A stretch of 35,728 nt of DNA, taken from assembly GCF_003570705.1 (NCBI RefSeq), contig NZ_QWVT01000036.1:1-35728 (forward strand), in the 5' to 3' direction. The notes beneath the pieces were generated by a model. It saw only the letters and a program-made list of their open reading frames with translations, did no database searches and was not told where the DNA came from. Made by a program: the position numbers and the translations under genes. Position 1 is the stretch's first letter. The number at the start of each line of letters is the position of its first letter. Source of the DNA: Mesobacillus zeae. Its GTDB lineage: Bacteria > Bacillota > Bacilli > Bacillales > Cytobacillaceae. Below are positions 14,490 through 23,389 of the stretch, one piece after another.

Positions 14490-15667
14490 TGTTCAAGCCA
14501 CTCCCTTATCTTCCCTTTTTCATTATCCAGCTTTCCGTCAATAACCTGCATCTCTGCCTTTTCGAGAACGTCCTTTACCCAGGGGCCTGGTCCCTTCCCG
14601 CTCCATGCAAGCAAGTCTCCTCCAGAAACTGCAAGCTCTGTAAGGTTATGTATAGGTAGTTTTTCAAAAATATCGGCAATGCTCCCCTGCTCACCGTTGT
14701 TTTCGGTCAGGGACTCATAGACGTTTTCCGCGGCTAATGCATATTCTTTCCCTGCTTGGTAAATGCTTGCTTGATCCCACTTATGCTCAAGTCTGAACTC
14801 AAGCCACCTTAAAACTTTCAGAAGCGTTTTAATCGTCCTCGATGGGAGCTTCCACTCCCTCAAGAATGCTTCAGCGTCTTTGTCACGCTTCCCGATTATG
14901 CGAAGAAGGAGAACCCAGATTTCTTCCATTGAAAGGGAAGCTTTTGTATGGCGTGACAGCTTTAATAAGCTGTTTTCATATCCAGCCAGACCTGGAAGAT
15001 ACCGGCTAATCCCTGTCTTTGCCAAAAGTGTTAAAGCCTCACTTCGGAAAGGCCCCTTCAAAATCTTTTCAAATTCCGCTGTTTTACGCTCTGTTGCTAT
15101 TTTACCAAGCAATGGCCCCAATTCAGCCAGAGAGGCAAGTGTGCCAGCTTCCAGCGTGAATCCAAGCTGGCCGACAAACCGGATTCCCCTCAGCATCCTG
15201 AGAGCATCCTCCCCAAATCTTTCCTTTGGATTACCTACTGTGACAATCAGCTTTTGGGAAAGTGCCTGTTGGCCATTAAATGGATCAATGATTGTGCCGG
15301 CCCGGTCCATCGCCATTGCATTCATTGTAAAATCACGGCGCTTTAAATCCTCGCGGAGTGAACGGATAAAGTTAACCTTATCCGGCCTCCTGTGATCCGA
15401 GTATCCCGTCTCCGACCTGAAGGTGGTAATCTCATAAGGTTCACCTTCAAAAAAAACCATTATTGTACCATGTTCGATGCCAATGTCTGCAGTCTTCGGG
15501 AAAATAGCCTTTAATTCATATGGATGGGCAGACGTTGCAATATCCACATCAGTAATTTCACGGCCAAGGAGTGTATCTCGGACGGAACCGCCAACAAAAT
15601 AGGCCTCAAAACCGGATGATTCTATTTTTTCAAGCAAGGGAACAGCTTTTAAAAAAGGGTTATTCAT
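14474..15667 (-). CDS. cca: CCA-adding tRNA nucleotidyltransferase
   Basis: This class II nucleotidyltransferase adds or repairs the CCA end of tRNAs without a template. The 397-residue protein has the head-domain signature [12 protein letters not shown] followed by the metal-binding pair Asp40/Asp42 ([10 protein letters not shown]), then [12 protein letters not shown] and the neck motif [14 protein letters not shown]. The length equals that of B. subtilis Cca. The ATG at 15667 overlaps the bshA stop by 4 bases, and the C terminus overlaps birA by 16, so the operon is translationally coupled. Confidence 0.96.
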   Translation of the reverse strand: MNNPFLKAVPLLEKIESSGFEAYFVGGSVRDTLLGREITDVDIATSAHPYELKAIFPKTADIGIEHGTIMVFFEGEPYEITTFRSETGYSDHRRPDKVNFIRSLREDLKRRDFTMNAMAMDRAGTIIDPFNGQQALSQKLIVTVGNPKERFGEDALRMLRGIRFVGQLGFTLEAGTLASLAELGPLLGKIATERKTAEFEKILKGPFRSEALTLLAKTGISRYLPGLAGYENSLLKLSRHTKASLSMEEIWVLLLRIIGKRDKDAEAFLREWKLPSRTIKTLLKVLRWLEFRLEHKWDQASIYQAGKEYALAAENVYESLTENNGEQGSIADIFEKLPIHNLTELAVSGGDLLAWSGKGPGPWVKDVLEKAEMQVIDGKLDNEKGKIREWLEHCNLI

Positions 15668-16806
15668 TCTCTTTCACCTTTATCAAGCAGTCTCCAATAA
15701 ATTTCTTCATATTCAGTCAATATTTTTTCTGCACTGAATTTTTTGTACGCAGACTCTACTGCGTGATTGGAAAAATCCCTGTACTTTGAAGGATTTTCAA
15801 GAAGCATTAAAGCTTTTTCAGCTATAACCTCAATATCGCCAGGTTCGCAGACAAACCCTGTCACACCATGGTCAACTACTTCCGGAATGCCGCCAACATT
15901 CGTCCCAATACAGGGAACCCCTGCAGCCATTGCTTCAAGCGCTACCAGTCCGAAGCTTTCCTTCTCAGAAAGCAGCAGCATTAAATCGCTGATTGAAAAC
16001 AATTCTTCTACGTTTTCCTGCTTGCCAAGAAACAGAACCTTTTCCCTTATTCCTAATTCACCAACGATGTCGCAGACCGTTTTCATTTCCGGTCCGTCAC
16101 CAACTAGTAGAAGCCGGGCAGGAATTTTTCGGGCAATTTTCGCAAAAGAACGGACAACATCGGGAACACGCTTTACAGCCCGGAAATTAGATACATGGAT
16201 GATTACTTTCTCCTCATCGCTAATTCCGTACTCACTGCGAAGGTGATTTGATTGAAGCCCGGAGTAAACGCGCGGGTCGATAAAATTATAGACGCACTCG
16301 ATTTCTTTATCCGGTCTCAGCAGCTCGTGGGTCTGTCTTACCAATGATTGCGAAACCGCCGTGACAGCATCGGATTTTTCGATTCCAAAACGGACGGCAT
16401 CCGACAGAGAAGGGTCATAGCCAAGAACTGTAATATCGGTTCCATGAAGTGTTGTGACAATCTTCAGGTCCCTTCCGCTCATTTCCCTGCCCAATATCGC
16501 ACACACAGCATGAGGGATGGCATAATGAACGTGAAGGATATCAAGTTCTTCCCTTACGGCCACCTCAGCAATCTTGCTTGCCAGAGCGATGTCATAGGGA
16601 GGAAATTGAAAAACTGAATATTGGTTGACTTCAACCTGGTGGTAGTAAATATTATGGTACATTTTATTCAGCCGGAAAGGCAGGCTCGAAGTGATGAAAT
16701 GGATTTCATGACCTTTTTCCGCCAGCAGCTTGCCGAGTTCTGTCGCCACTATCCCTGAACCTCCCACCGTAGGATAACAGGTAATGCCAATTTTTAACTT
16801 TTTCAT
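15664..16806 (-). CDS. bshA: N-acetyl-alpha-D-glucosaminyl L-malate synthase (bacillithiol step 1)
   Basis: BshA joins UDP-GlcNAc and L-malate, the first step of bacillithiol synthesis. The 380-residue GT4 (GT-B) glycosyltransferase has the N-terminal [19 protein letters not shown], the [12 protein letters not shown] region, and the C-terminal donor site with the EX7E motif in [17 protein letters not shown]. The length is as in B. subtilis BshA (YpjH). Its ATG overlaps the bshB1 stop by one base. Co-operonic with bshB1, which acts on its product. Confidence 0.95.
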   Translation of the reverse strand: MKKLKIGITCYPTVGGSGIVATELGKLLAEKGHEIHFITSSLPFRLNKMYHNIYYHQVEVNQYSVFQFPPYDIALASKIAEVAVREELDILHVHYAIPHAVCAILGREMSGRDLKIVTTLHGTDITVLGYDPSLSDAVRFGIEKSDAVTAVSQSLVRQTHELLRPDKEIECVYNFIDPRVYSGLQSNHLRSEYGISDEEKVIIHVSNFRAVKRVPDVVRSFAKIARKIPARLLLVGDGPEMKTVCDIVGELGIREKVLFLGKQENVEELFSISDLMLLLSEKESFGLVALEAMAAGVPCIGTNVGGIPEVVDHGVTGFVCEPGDIEVIAEKALMLLENPSKYRDFSNHAVESAYKKFSAEKILTEYEEIYWRLLDKGERE

Positions 16807-17519
16807 TATTCGTCTCCTAATAGGTTATGGACAAGTAGCGGTTCTTTGCTCATGAACCCTTCGGCATACATTACGCCTGCAGTTTGCCCAAACATTCTTT
16901 CCCTCGCCATGACCGTTTCAATATAGCCGTTAACCAAAGGTGTATCAACGCTTCCTTCTCCACTCATAAACTGGCTCTTATACGCATTCAGTGCTTCTTT
17001 TTTCTTTTCTATGTATACACTGGTGTCCAACATGAAGTGTGGGTTATGAAAACCGTTAATCATGTAATAAAACATTTGCCTGGCTTTATGCTGCTTATGG
17101 CTGCCTCCGGTGTCGTATTTCCTGATCCCCGCCGAAAATAAGGCTTCTTCCACAATTCTTGAACAATTCCCATGGTCCGGATGGCGGTCGCAAGCATACG
17201 GTGCAAACACAAACTCAGGTCTGTACCGGCGGATGACCTCAGCTGCTTTCCTGATATATTCATCCTTAAGCAATAAACCCCTGTCAGGAAAACCCAGCGA
17301 TTCCCGAATAGAAACGCCGAGAATGCCTGCAGCTTCTGCAGCTTCCTTTTGACGTATTTCTACAGTGCCATTCGAAGAAAGTTCTGCATGTGTAAGATCA
17401 CAGATTCCAATCTTCCTGCCTTTTGCCGCATACATGGCAATTGTTCCGCCCATGCCAATTTCAACATCATCAGCATGTGCTCCAAAAGCCAGGATATCAA
17501 GTTTATCAGTACCCATCAT
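16806..17519 (-). CDS. bshB1: N-acetylglucosaminyl-malate deacetylase (bacillithiol step 2)
   Basis: BshB1 removes the acetyl group from GlcNAc-malate to give GlcN-malate. The 237-residue PIG-L family zinc hydrolase carries the AHADD motif (14-18; His15 and Asp18 bind zinc, Asp17 is the general base) and the third ligand His116 in RHPDHGN. The ATG at 17519 overlaps the mgsA stop; a second ATG follows at once (17516). The neighbouring bshA provides its substrate. bshC, the last step, is not in this window, as in B. subtilis. Confidence 0.94.
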   Translation of the reverse strand: MMGTDKLDILAFGAHADDVEIGMGGTIAMYAAKGRKIGICDLTHAELSSNGTVEIRQKEAAEAAGILGVSIRESLGFPDRGLLLKDEYIRKAAEVIRRYRPEFVFAPYACDRHPDHGNCSRIVEEALFSAGIRKYDTGGSHKQHKARQMFYYMINGFHNPHFMLDTSVYIEKKKEALNAYKSQFMSGEGSVDTPLVNGYIETVMARERMFGQTAGVMYAEGFMSKEPLLVHNLLGDE

Positions 17520-17929
17520 TCCGTCCCACTGCTTTCTCCGGTTATTTTTCTCCAGTCGAGGTCGCCGCGTTCAATTCCTCTTATCAATATTTCCGCCGTT
17601 CCCATATTGGTCGCAAGCGGGATCGAGTAAACATCACACAGCCGGACAAGCGCCGAGACATCCGGTTCATGAGGCTGTGAGGTCAAAGGGTCGCGGAAGA
17701 AAAAGATGGCGTCCATCTGATTTTTCGCTATCATAGCACCGACCTCCTGGTCTCCTCCCAGCGGTCCCGATCGAAACCGGTGGATAGTCAGGCCTGTAGC
17801 TTCACTAATCCGTAGTCCCGTTGTACCTGTAGCGAATAAATTATGTTTTTGAAAGAGGGGTTGATAGGCAACAGAGAATCTTACCAGATCATCCTTTTTT
17901 TTATCATGCGCAATCAGGGCAATATTCAA
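17516..17929 (-). CDS. mgsA: Methylglyoxal synthase
   Basis: MgsA converts dihydroxyacetone phosphate to methylglyoxal and phosphate. The 137-residue protein matches B. subtilis MgsA in length and has the phosphate-binding TGTTG, the catalytic Asp60 (GPLGGDQ), His87 and Asp90 (QPHEPDV), and His8 (IAHDKK). It begins at a TTG (17929) with AGGAG nine bases upstream; the ATG just upstream is out of frame and gives only a short peptide. Being beside bacillithiol genes fits, since bacillithiol takes part in methylglyoxal detoxification in Bacillus. Confidence 0.96.
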   Translation of the reverse strand: MNIALIAHDKKKDDLVRFSVAYQPLFQKHNLFATGTTGLRISEATGLTIHRFRSGPLGGDQEVGAMIAKNQMDAIFFFRDPLTSQPHEPDVSALVRLCDVYSIPLATNMGTAEILIRGIERGDLDWRKITGESSGTE

Positions 17930-17941
17930 GGTTCATCGCTC

Positions 17942-18742
17942 CTACTCTATAATATTTTCAAGTCCGTAGACAAAAGAATCCATTTTCATTACTGTATCTA
18001 CAGCTAATTTTACTCCCGACATAAAAGAAGCCCGGTTGTATGAATCGTGCCTGACTGTGAGCGATTGGCCATCAGAACCGAACATGACTTGCTGATGTGC
18101 CACAAGGCCAGGGAGGCGTACTGAATGGATGTGCATCCCGTCAAAATCCGCTCCCCTCGCACCTGGAATTGTTTCTTTTTCATCCTGATGCCCCTGCTTT
18201 TTCGGTTCCCTCACAGCTGAAATCATCTCTGCAGTTTTTACTGCTGTTCCGGATGGAGCATCAAGTTTCCGGTCGTGGTGAAGCTCGATAATTTCAACAT
18301 CGGTGAAATATCGTGCAGCCATTTGAGAAAACTTCATCATCAGTATGGCACCGACCGCAAAATTCGGAGCAATAATACAGCCGATTTCACGATCACTGCA
18401 CAATTCTTCCAGCTCTGTCAAATCCTCTTTTGAAAAGCCAGTTGTACCGACTACGGGACGCACTCCATAATGAATGGCAGTCTTCGTATGGAACATTCCC
18501 GATTCAGGTGTAGTTAAGTCTATGAGGACATCCGGAGCTTCTTTCTCTAGGCAAAAAGCCAAATCAGTGTATACAGGTGCATCCGAAGCCGGTAGGCCGT
18601 CCATTTCTCCAACGGTTCTCCAATGATCTCTATGGTCAATGACACCAACAAGCTCGAAGGTTTCCGTTTCGAGCACCATTTTCACCGCTTCCTGACCCAT
18701 TCGGCCGCGCGGGCCGGCAATAACGATTTTAACTGTTTTCAT
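17942..18742 (-). CDS. dapB: 4-hydroxy-tetrahydrodipicolinate reductase
   Basis: DapB reduces hydroxy-tetrahydrodipicolinate to tetrahydrodipicolinate on the lysine, peptidoglycan and spore dipicolinate path. The 266-residue protein has an N-terminal Rossmann NAD(P)H site ([13 protein letters not shown], about 8-20), the catalytic block [15 protein letters not shown] and the C-terminal [15 protein letters not shown], all as in B. subtilis DapB. The ATG at 18742 overlaps the ypjD stop by 4 bases, with an AAAGGAAAAGGGG-type ribosome site inside ypjD. Confidence 0.97.
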   Translation of the reverse strand: MKTVKIVIAGPRGRMGQEAVKMVLETETFELVGVIDHRDHWRTVGEMDGLPASDAPVYTDLAFCLEKEAPDVLIDLTTPESGMFHTKTAIHYGVRPVVGTTGFSKEDLTELEELCSDREIGCIIAPNFAVGAILMMKFSQMAARYFTDVEIIELHHDRKLDAPSGTAVKTAEMISAVREPKKQGHQDEKETIPGARGADFDGMHIHSVRLPGLVAHQQVMFGSDGQSLTVRHDSYNRASFMSGVKLAVDTVMKMDSFVYGLENIIE

Positions 18743-19092
18743 TCTTTTTCCCCTTTTCCTTTAGAATCGATCCTTGTCCATCTATCTTTGTCCCTTGTGT
18801 TGAATTTTTTCAATACAAGATCATGGGCCTCTTCAAGGTCAATGTTAAGAGAGTTTGCAAAGCATATAAGAACAAATAGTAAGTCACCAAGCTCTTCTTC
18901 TATCTCTTTCTCACCCTCGGATGATTTCTTTGGTTTTTCCCCATAATGGTGGTTGACTTCCCTTGCCAGTTCACCAAGTTCTTCTGTCATCCGTGCCATC
19001 ATCGCGAGCGGACTGAAGTAGCCTTCCTTGAACTGGCTTATGTAAACATCCACTTCTCTCTGCAATTCTTCTACTGTCTTTCGTTTACTCAT
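18739..19092 (-). CDS. ypjD: MazG-like nucleotide pyrophosphohydrolase YpjD
   Basis: The 117-residue all-alpha protein belongs to the MazG NTP-pyrophosphohydrolase superfamily. It has the metal-binding pattern [10 protein letters not shown] followed by [18 protein letters not shown] (E..E then E..D), which binds Mg and cleaves nucleoside triphosphates; the natural substrate is unknown. The frame begins at a GTG (19101), but the ATG at 19092 has AAGG at 8-base spacing and is the better start. It leads the ypjD-dapB-mgsA-bshB1-bshA-cca-birA operon. Confidence 0.9.
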   Translation of the reverse strand: MSKRKTVEELQREVDVYISQFKEGYFSPLAMMARMTEELGELAREVNHHYGEKPKKSSEGEKEIEEELGDLLFVLICFANSLNIDLEEAHDLVLKKFNTRDKDRWTRIDSKGKGEKE

Positions 19093-19143
19093 TCGTTTCA
19101 CCTTCTCTTTTGTCTCTTAAATAATTATGTATCTTTTAATTTG

Positions 19144-19172
19144 ATGTTAGCCTACAGAATACTCTTTGACAA
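19144..19172 (-). promoter_or_regulatory. Promoter of the ypjD-dapB-birA operon
   Basis: Minus strand: -35 TTGTCA (19167-19172), 17-base spacer, -10 TAACAT (19144-19149). The -35 is the complement of the ypjC -35 (19166-19171), so the two divergent promoters share these bases. Confidence 0.55.
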
Positions 19173-19194
19173 ATATTTTTATATGCGATAATAA
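19166..19194 (+). promoter_or_regulatory. Promoter of ypjC
   Basis: Perfect -35 TTGACA (19166-19171). The -10 is either GATAAT at 15-base or TAATAA at 17-base spacing. It overlaps, base for base, the -35 of the divergent ypjD promoter. The start codon is about 100 bases downstream. Confidence 0.6.
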
Positions 19195-19297
19195 CCGGCC
19201 ATACTGTAAAAGATTGCCCTTAGCCGCAATATTTTATATAATTAATCCGCTTTCGTTATCGATATATTCATATTATTTAATGAACGGGGGATACACA

Positions 19298-20170
19298 GTG
19301 TTTTTCGGTTTGAGATTTAAAAATATATTTTTCATCATGCTCGGTTCGGCCATATTCTCCTTCGGCCTTGTTCACTTCAATATCCAGAACAATTTGGCAG
19401 AAGGCGGCTTCACCGGAATTACCCTGCTGCTTTATTCGGTATTCGGCTGGGCTCCATCGGTCACGAACCTCCTTTTAAACATCCCGTTATTCTTTCTCGG
19501 CTGGCGGCTTCTCGGCAGAAACGTGTTCCTTTACACAATTATAGGGACATTGAGTGTTTCACTATTTCTGGCTATATTCCAAAAATACCAGATTAAAATG
19601 CCGCTATACGAAGATCTTTTTCTCGCTTCTCTGTTTGCGGGGGTATTTATCGGAATCGGACTTGGAATCATCTTCCGCTTCGGTGGAACAACGGGCGGCG
19701 TTGATATAATTGCCCGTCTTGCCAACAAATACTTTGGCTGGACGATGGGCCGGACAATGTTTATCTTTGACTTCTTTGTCATTACTCTTTCACTTCTCAC
19801 ATACTTAAACTACCGTGAAGCGATGTATACGCTCGTTGTCGTCTTCGTTGGGGCGCGTGTAATCGATTTCATGCAGGAAGGTGCATACGCTGCCAGAGGA
19901 GCCATGATTATTTCGGATAAGAATGAAGCAATAGCAGACAAGATTCTTATCGAAATGGGAAGAGGGGTAACCATGCTGAAAGCAGTGGGCTCCTTTACAA
20001 AAAAAGAACGAGATGTCTTGTACTGTGTAGTGGCAAAGAACGAAATTGTGAAGCTTAAGGATGTCATTAATTCTGTTGACCCACATGCTTTCGTTTCCGT
20101 TTCTATTGTCCATGATGTACTGGGTGAAGGATTTACATTGGATGAAAACAAGCTGCCGATAGAAAGATAA
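19298..20170 (+). CDS. ypjC: YitT/DUF2179 family membrane protein YpjC
   Basis: This is the only conserved core gene on the plus strand. The 290-residue protein has about five hydrophobic helices in residues 8-170 (for example FIMLGSAIFSFGLVHF and AGVFIGIGLGIIF) and the YitT signature GGTTGGVDIIARL. A C-terminal cytoplasmic DUF2179 domain (about 210-285, with GAMIISDKNEAIADKILIEMGRGVTML) follows. Transport substrate and role are unknown. The frame is open 44 codons upstream, but the GTG at 19298 has GGGGGA before it and yields exactly the B. subtilis YpjC length, beginning with the conserved FGLRFKN. Confidence 0.9.
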   Translation: MFFGLRFKNIFFIMLGSAIFSFGLVHFNIQNNLAEGGFTGITLLLYSVFGWAPSVTNLLLNIPLFFLGWRLLGRNVFLYTIIGTLSVSLFLAIFQKYQIKMPLYEDLFLASLFAGVFIGIGLGIIFRFGGTTGGVDIIARLANKYFGWTMGRTMFIFDFFVITLSLLTYLNYREAMYTLVVVFVGARVIDFMQEGAYAARGAMIISDKNEAIADKILIEMGRGVTMLKAVGSFTKKERDVLYCVVAKNEIVKLKDVINSVDPHAFVSVSIVHDVLGEGFTLDENKLPIER

Positions 20171-20200
20171 AAGCCGCCCGTCTGGGCGGCTTTTTGCTTT
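20171..20200 (+). terminator. Bidirectional terminator between ypjC and the YugP-like gene
   Basis: GCCGCCC-GTCT-GGGCGGC, with TTTTTGCTTTT on the plus strand and TTTTATC on the minus strand. The two genes converge on it, each stop codon being within a few bases. Confidence 0.9.
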
Positions 20201-20880
20201 TATTCATCTCGCGACATTCCTGTATAAATCAGGATAAGGCGCACAAGTTCAAGGACTGCAACAGCCGCAGCAGCAACGTATGTAAGTGCGGCAGCATTGA
20301 GGACTTTCCTTGTTTCCTTTTCCTCATCGTTGCGGATGATCCCTGCAGAAACAACCTGGTCCATAGCCCTGTTGGAAGCGTTAAACTCAACAGGCAGTGT
20401 GATGACTTGGAATAATACTGCTCCAGCCATGAATATGATTCCCATAAGCAGCATTCCAGTCAGGTTAGCAAAAATTCCAATCATGATAAGAACCCACGAA
20501 AGATTTGAACCGATGCTTGCCACAGGGACAAGCGCATGACGGAAACGGAGGAAAGCATAGTGTTCTGCATCCTGTATAGCATGGCCGACCTCATGGGCTG
20601 CAATCGCTGCGGCAGCTACAGAGTGGCCGTGGTAATTGTTTGTCGAAAGCCGGACAGTCTTTGTCCTTGGATCGTAATGGTCGCTTAAATAGCCCCGTGT
20701 TTCTTCAATGCTCACATTGTAGAGACTATTTTCATCTAATATCCTCCTCGCAACCTCTGCACCGCGCATTTGAGATGAAGATGAAACTTGGGAATATTTT
20801 TTGTAAGCACCTTTCACCTTCATTTGTGCCCAAAGGGGAACAATGATGATAACCGCGAAATAAATGAAATACGGATACAA
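20200..20880 (-). CDS. yugP: YugP-like membrane zinc metallopeptidase
   Basis: The 226-residue membrane protein has an N-terminal helix (about 4-20), HEVGHAIQD zinc site (HExxH at 96-100), and further helices at about 118-165 and 195-218. This matches the neutral zinc metallopeptidase family represented by B. subtilis YugP; substrate unknown. The frame is open upstream into the ypjB end, but the TTG at 20880 has AGGAGG seven bases before it and gives an N terminus like YugP. In B. subtilis yugP is elsewhere; here it stands between ypjB and ypjC and is likely co-transcribed with ypjA-ypjB. Confidence 0.88.
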   Translation of the reverse strand: MYPYFIYFAVIIIVPLWAQMKVKGAYKKYSQVSSSSQMRGAEVARRILDENSLYNVSIEETRGYLSDHYDPRTKTVRLSTNNYHGHSVAAAAIAAHEVGHAIQDAEHYAFLRFRHALVPVASIGSNLSWVLIMIGIFANLTGMLLMGIIFMAGAVLFQVITLPVEFNASNRAMDQVVSAGIIRNDEEKETRKVLNAAALTYVAAAAVAVLELVRLILIYTGMSRDE

Positions 20881-20939
20881 TTCGGAACCTCCTATAGATC
20901 GTGATGTTAATTCTATTTTAGTGAGCTCCCCTGTCCCTG

Positions 20940-21734
20940 TCAATTCTTCCGCTCTTTCTGCCGGTCAAGCAGCTTCTCCCTATCCCCTTTATATTTTCTC
21001 CAGCCAACATAGGATAATGTCATAATAATGATGCTTCCCGTTGAAATTATTACCCACCATAAAGAAGGATCGGCCTCATCCTCAGTCATATCATCGAAAA
21101 TTGTTTTCAAATCGGCTTCCAGCGCATCCAATTCCTTCTGGCTTGTGCTTTTTCCCAAAACATCGGGACGGTAATTGTCAATAAAATTTACCCTTGCATC
21201 AAGCTGTTGAATCCTGTCAGGGGTGATATCGATTTTCATGCTAGGATAAATCATTTGGTAAAGAGACAAAAACGAATTGAGGCTGGCATTAAAGTCGCCA
21301 TTGTCCCCCTCTTGGGCTGCTTTTTTGACACTTCCAAACACCGTCAGAATAGGATTTTCCATTTCCGTCCACAAAGGCTGGTGTTTTGACCTGAGTGCAT
21401 CGACTACCAGGCGGAACTTTGTGACTCTGCCCATCCGCTCCTCATGTCCCATATTGACACTTGTCACAGCTTTCTCTGCATCGTCATAGGCGACTGTAAT
21501 AATCCTAAGCTCGTCCATGGAATAAGGCCGGCTTGAACCAGCGGCATTGAGAAACTCACTCTCAAAATGCCCCAGGAGTCTTTTGGCATCCTCATAGCGG
21601 TACAGCTTGACCATTTGCAGAGCTTCGTCTGAAATATGGTCAAGCTTATCGATCGAAGAAGTATTATCACCACGGGCCGACAGCGGTGCCAGCACAAACA
21701 ACGCCAGGATAAACATTGCGATTTTCGCTTTCAT
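20940..21734 (-). CDS. ypjB: YpjB family sporulation-related membrane protein
   Basis: The 264-residue protein has a cleavable signal peptide (about 1-22, ending PLSARG), a mainly helical extracytoplasmic domain, one C-terminal transmembrane helix (about 225-245, LWWVIISTGSIIIMTLSYVGW) and a short basic cytoplasmic tail. Its length equals B. subtilis YpjB, a family annotated as sporulation-linked with no known biochemical activity. The ATG at 21734 follows GGGGGGACAGG. It lies between ypjA and the YugP-like gene. Confidence 0.88.
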   Translation of the reverse strand: MKAKIAMFILALFVLAPLSARGDNTSSIDKLDHISDEALQMVKLYRYEDAKRLLGHFESEFLNAAGSSRPYSMDELRIITVAYDDAEKAVTSVNMGHEERMGRVTKFRLVVDALRSKHQPLWTEMENPILTVFGSVKKAAQEGDNGDFNASLNSFLSLYQMIYPSMKIDITPDRIQQLDARVNFIDNYRPDVLGKSTSQKELDALEADLKTIFDDMTEDEADPSLWWVIISTGSIIIMTLSYVGWRKYKGDREKLLDRQKERKN

Positions 21735-21801
21735 TCCTGTCCCCCCTATAAATACTATTAAGAATGTATGAGGGTTAGGACAAGGTTAGACCAGTTCTCC
21801 A

Positions 21802-22398
21802 TTATTTGATTGAAAGAGTGAACCTGTCTTCCCGTACACAAAGATAATAGGCCACCAGGATGGAAAGAACACTAAGCCAGAACGTGAAGTAACCGATTTC
21901 ATTCATGTAGGAATCCAGCATATGATAACGAGGCATCATCTTATAAACATAATCAATGATTTCATTATGAAGCACAAAAAGGGATGCGACAGCCAAATGT
22001 TTTAGCCGAAAACGGTAAAAAGGCGAGTATAGAAGTCCTTGCACAGCCATAGCTAAATGCGAGCCTACAAGCATAATGCCCACCCAGTCCAGCTCACCGG
22101 ACATTTCAAGAACAAGCATATTCATGACCACTGCCCAAATGCCGTATTTAAATAGCGTAACAATTGCAAGTGCCTCCATGTACGGCCAGTTTTTCCCCCT
22201 TAGGAAGGCGATGAGCACGAAAACAAAAAACAGGCTCGCCGTGGGACTGTCTGGCACAAAAGCAAGGAAGATGGACGGCGTATCTAAAAGCTGCCACTTG
22301 TACCAGTAGTATCCATAAGCAGTCCCGGCAATATTTATTGCCAAGAGCATCCAAAGCATTGGTTTGACAGCCAGATAGGCGTACAGTCTTATGATCAT
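21802..22398 (-). CDS. ypjA: YpjA/DUF1405 family membrane protein
   Basis: The 198-residue integral membrane protein has five or six hydrophobic helices (for example MLWMLLAINIAGTAYGYY, SLFFVFVLIAFL, FWLSVLSILVAYYLCV) and matches DUF1405, represented by B. subtilis YpjA; function unknown. Polar and charged residues occur between helices, with no catalytic motif that I recognise. The ATG at 22398 has GAGGGGAATTC before it. It is first in a ypjA-ypjB-yugP unit with its own promoter (22432-22459). Confidence 0.88.
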   Translation of the reverse strand: MIIRLYAYLAVKPMLWMLLAINIAGTAYGYYWYKWQLLDTPSIFLAFVPDSPTASLFFVFVLIAFLRGKNWPYMEALAIVTLFKYGIWAVVMNMLVLEMSGELDWVGIMLVGSHLAMAVQGLLYSPFYRFRLKHLAVASLFVLHNEIIDYVYKMMPRYHMLDSYMNEIGYFTFWLSVLSILVAYYLCVREDRFTLSIK

Positions 22399-22431
22399 TG
22401 AATTCCCCTCATTTTCAAAATGTATGTATCT

Positions 22432-22459
22432 ATTATATATTATGGCGTAGCCGAAGCAA
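22432..22459 (-). promoter_or_regulatory. Sigma-A promoter of ypjA
   Basis: Minus strand: -35 TTGCTT, 16-base spacer, consensus -10 TATAAT, 34 bases upstream of the ypjA ATG. Confidence 0.7.
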
Positions 22460-22515
22460 CAATATGAAAAGAGCCGTCCCTCTTAAGTTTCTATCTTTCT
22501 ATCACATTCTTTTAT

Positions 22516-22550
22516 CTAAAAAAGCCAGCGGAAATCCGCCGGCTTTTTCA
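22516..22550 (-). terminator. Intrinsic terminator after qcrC
   Basis: GCCGGCGG-ATTT-CCGCTGGC (one G-T pair) followed by TTTTTT on the minus strand, directly past the qcrC stop. It ends the qcrABC transcript. Confidence 0.9.
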
Positions 22551-22556
22551 AATGGT

Positions 22557-23315
22557 TTATTTTAGTTCTGAAAGATATTCAGACATTTTCTTCAGTTCTT
22601 CATCGGAACCTTTAAAAACGCCTGCAGGCATTTTGCCTTGGCCATCTTTTGCAATTTTCGCAATCTCTTCAGGCTTCAGACCTGTGCCAACCAGCTTAGG
22701 AGCAGATGCTCCTCCCGATAGTTCACCACCATGGCAGCTCGTACAGGTGTTCGCCTGGGCGATTTTATAGCCATCGGCATTTTTGTCGATCTTGACATCA
22801 GAAATTTCACCTTGCTTTTTGGCTGCTTCCCAGTCATGCGTTACTACGGATTCCCATGTTAAATAAAAGATACCCGCAATGGCAAGAAGCATAAACGCAG
22901 TAGCAAGCGGACGCCTTGTCGGACGGCGTTCTGGTCCCCTGTCAATGAATGGGGCTAGCAGCAAAGCTCCAAATGCAAGTCCCGGGATAACCATAGCACC
23001 AATTACCGTATATGGTCCGGATGCATAAGAATATTTCAATAGTTGGTATAAAAACAGGAAATACCAGTCTGGCAGCGGAATATAGCCAGTATCCGTCGGG
23101 TCCGCAATTCTCTCGAGCGGAGACGGATGGGCGATTGTTAAACACAAAAATCCGATCAGGAAAACGGCGCCGACCATCCACTCTTTCAGAAGGAAGTTAG
23201 GCCAAAAAGCTTCCGTTTTGCCAGGGTATTCCGAGTAATCTTTTGGAATGTTAGGTTTTCGTTCAGCAGGGACACGAGAGTCCCCTACAAACTTCATCCC
23301 TTTACCGCGATGCAT
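22557..23315 (-). CDS. qcrC: Menaquinol:cytochrome c reductase, cytochrome b/c subunit
   Basis: QcrC fuses the subunit IV-like part of cytochrome b (three transmembrane helices, about 45-155, with the quinol-site PDWYFLF at 82-88) to an outward-facing cytochrome c domain. Heme c binds through CTSCH (191-195), and a distal Met in QGKMPAG is the probable sixth ligand. The 252-residue sequence is very close to B. subtilis QcrC from its first residues (MHRGKGMKFVGDSR). Shine-Dalgarno AAGGAGGGG. It is last in qcrABC, ending in the terminator at 22516-22550. Confidence 0.97.
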   Translation of the reverse strand: MHRGKGMKFVGDSRVPAERKPNIPKDYSEYPGKTEAFWPNFLLKEWMVGAVFLIGFLCLTIAHPSPLERIADPTDTGYIPLPDWYFLFLYQLLKYSYASGPYTVIGAMVIPGLAFGALLLAPFIDRGPERRPTRRPLATAFMLLAIAGIFYLTWESVVTHDWEAAKKQGEISDVKIDKNADGYKIAQANTCTSCHGGELSGGASAPKLVGTGLKPEEIAKIAKDGQGKMPAGVFKGSDEELKKMSEYLSELK

Positions 23316-23389
23316 CGAGTAATCCCCTCCTTTTTCCGTAAAGTTGAACGAATCTCTTTGAATCCGATCAACATTTTAATCAACCAATC

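Noticed and set aside
14880-15395. 171-codon plus-strand open frame
   Set aside because: It is fully antisense to cca, has no ribosome site, and its composition mirrors the cca codons.
15767-16246. 159-codon plus-strand open frame
   Set aside because: It lies antisense to bshA and is Ser/Thr/Pro-rich in the way typical of reverse-strand shadows.
19166-19297. N-terminal extension of ypjC to an ATG at 19166
   Set aside because: That ATG overlaps the promoter -35; the GTG at 19298 has a ribosome site and gives the known family length.
20881-20943. N-terminal extension of the YugP-like protein
   Set aside because: AGGAGG lies within it, seven bases before the TTG at 20880, and the extension is not like the family.
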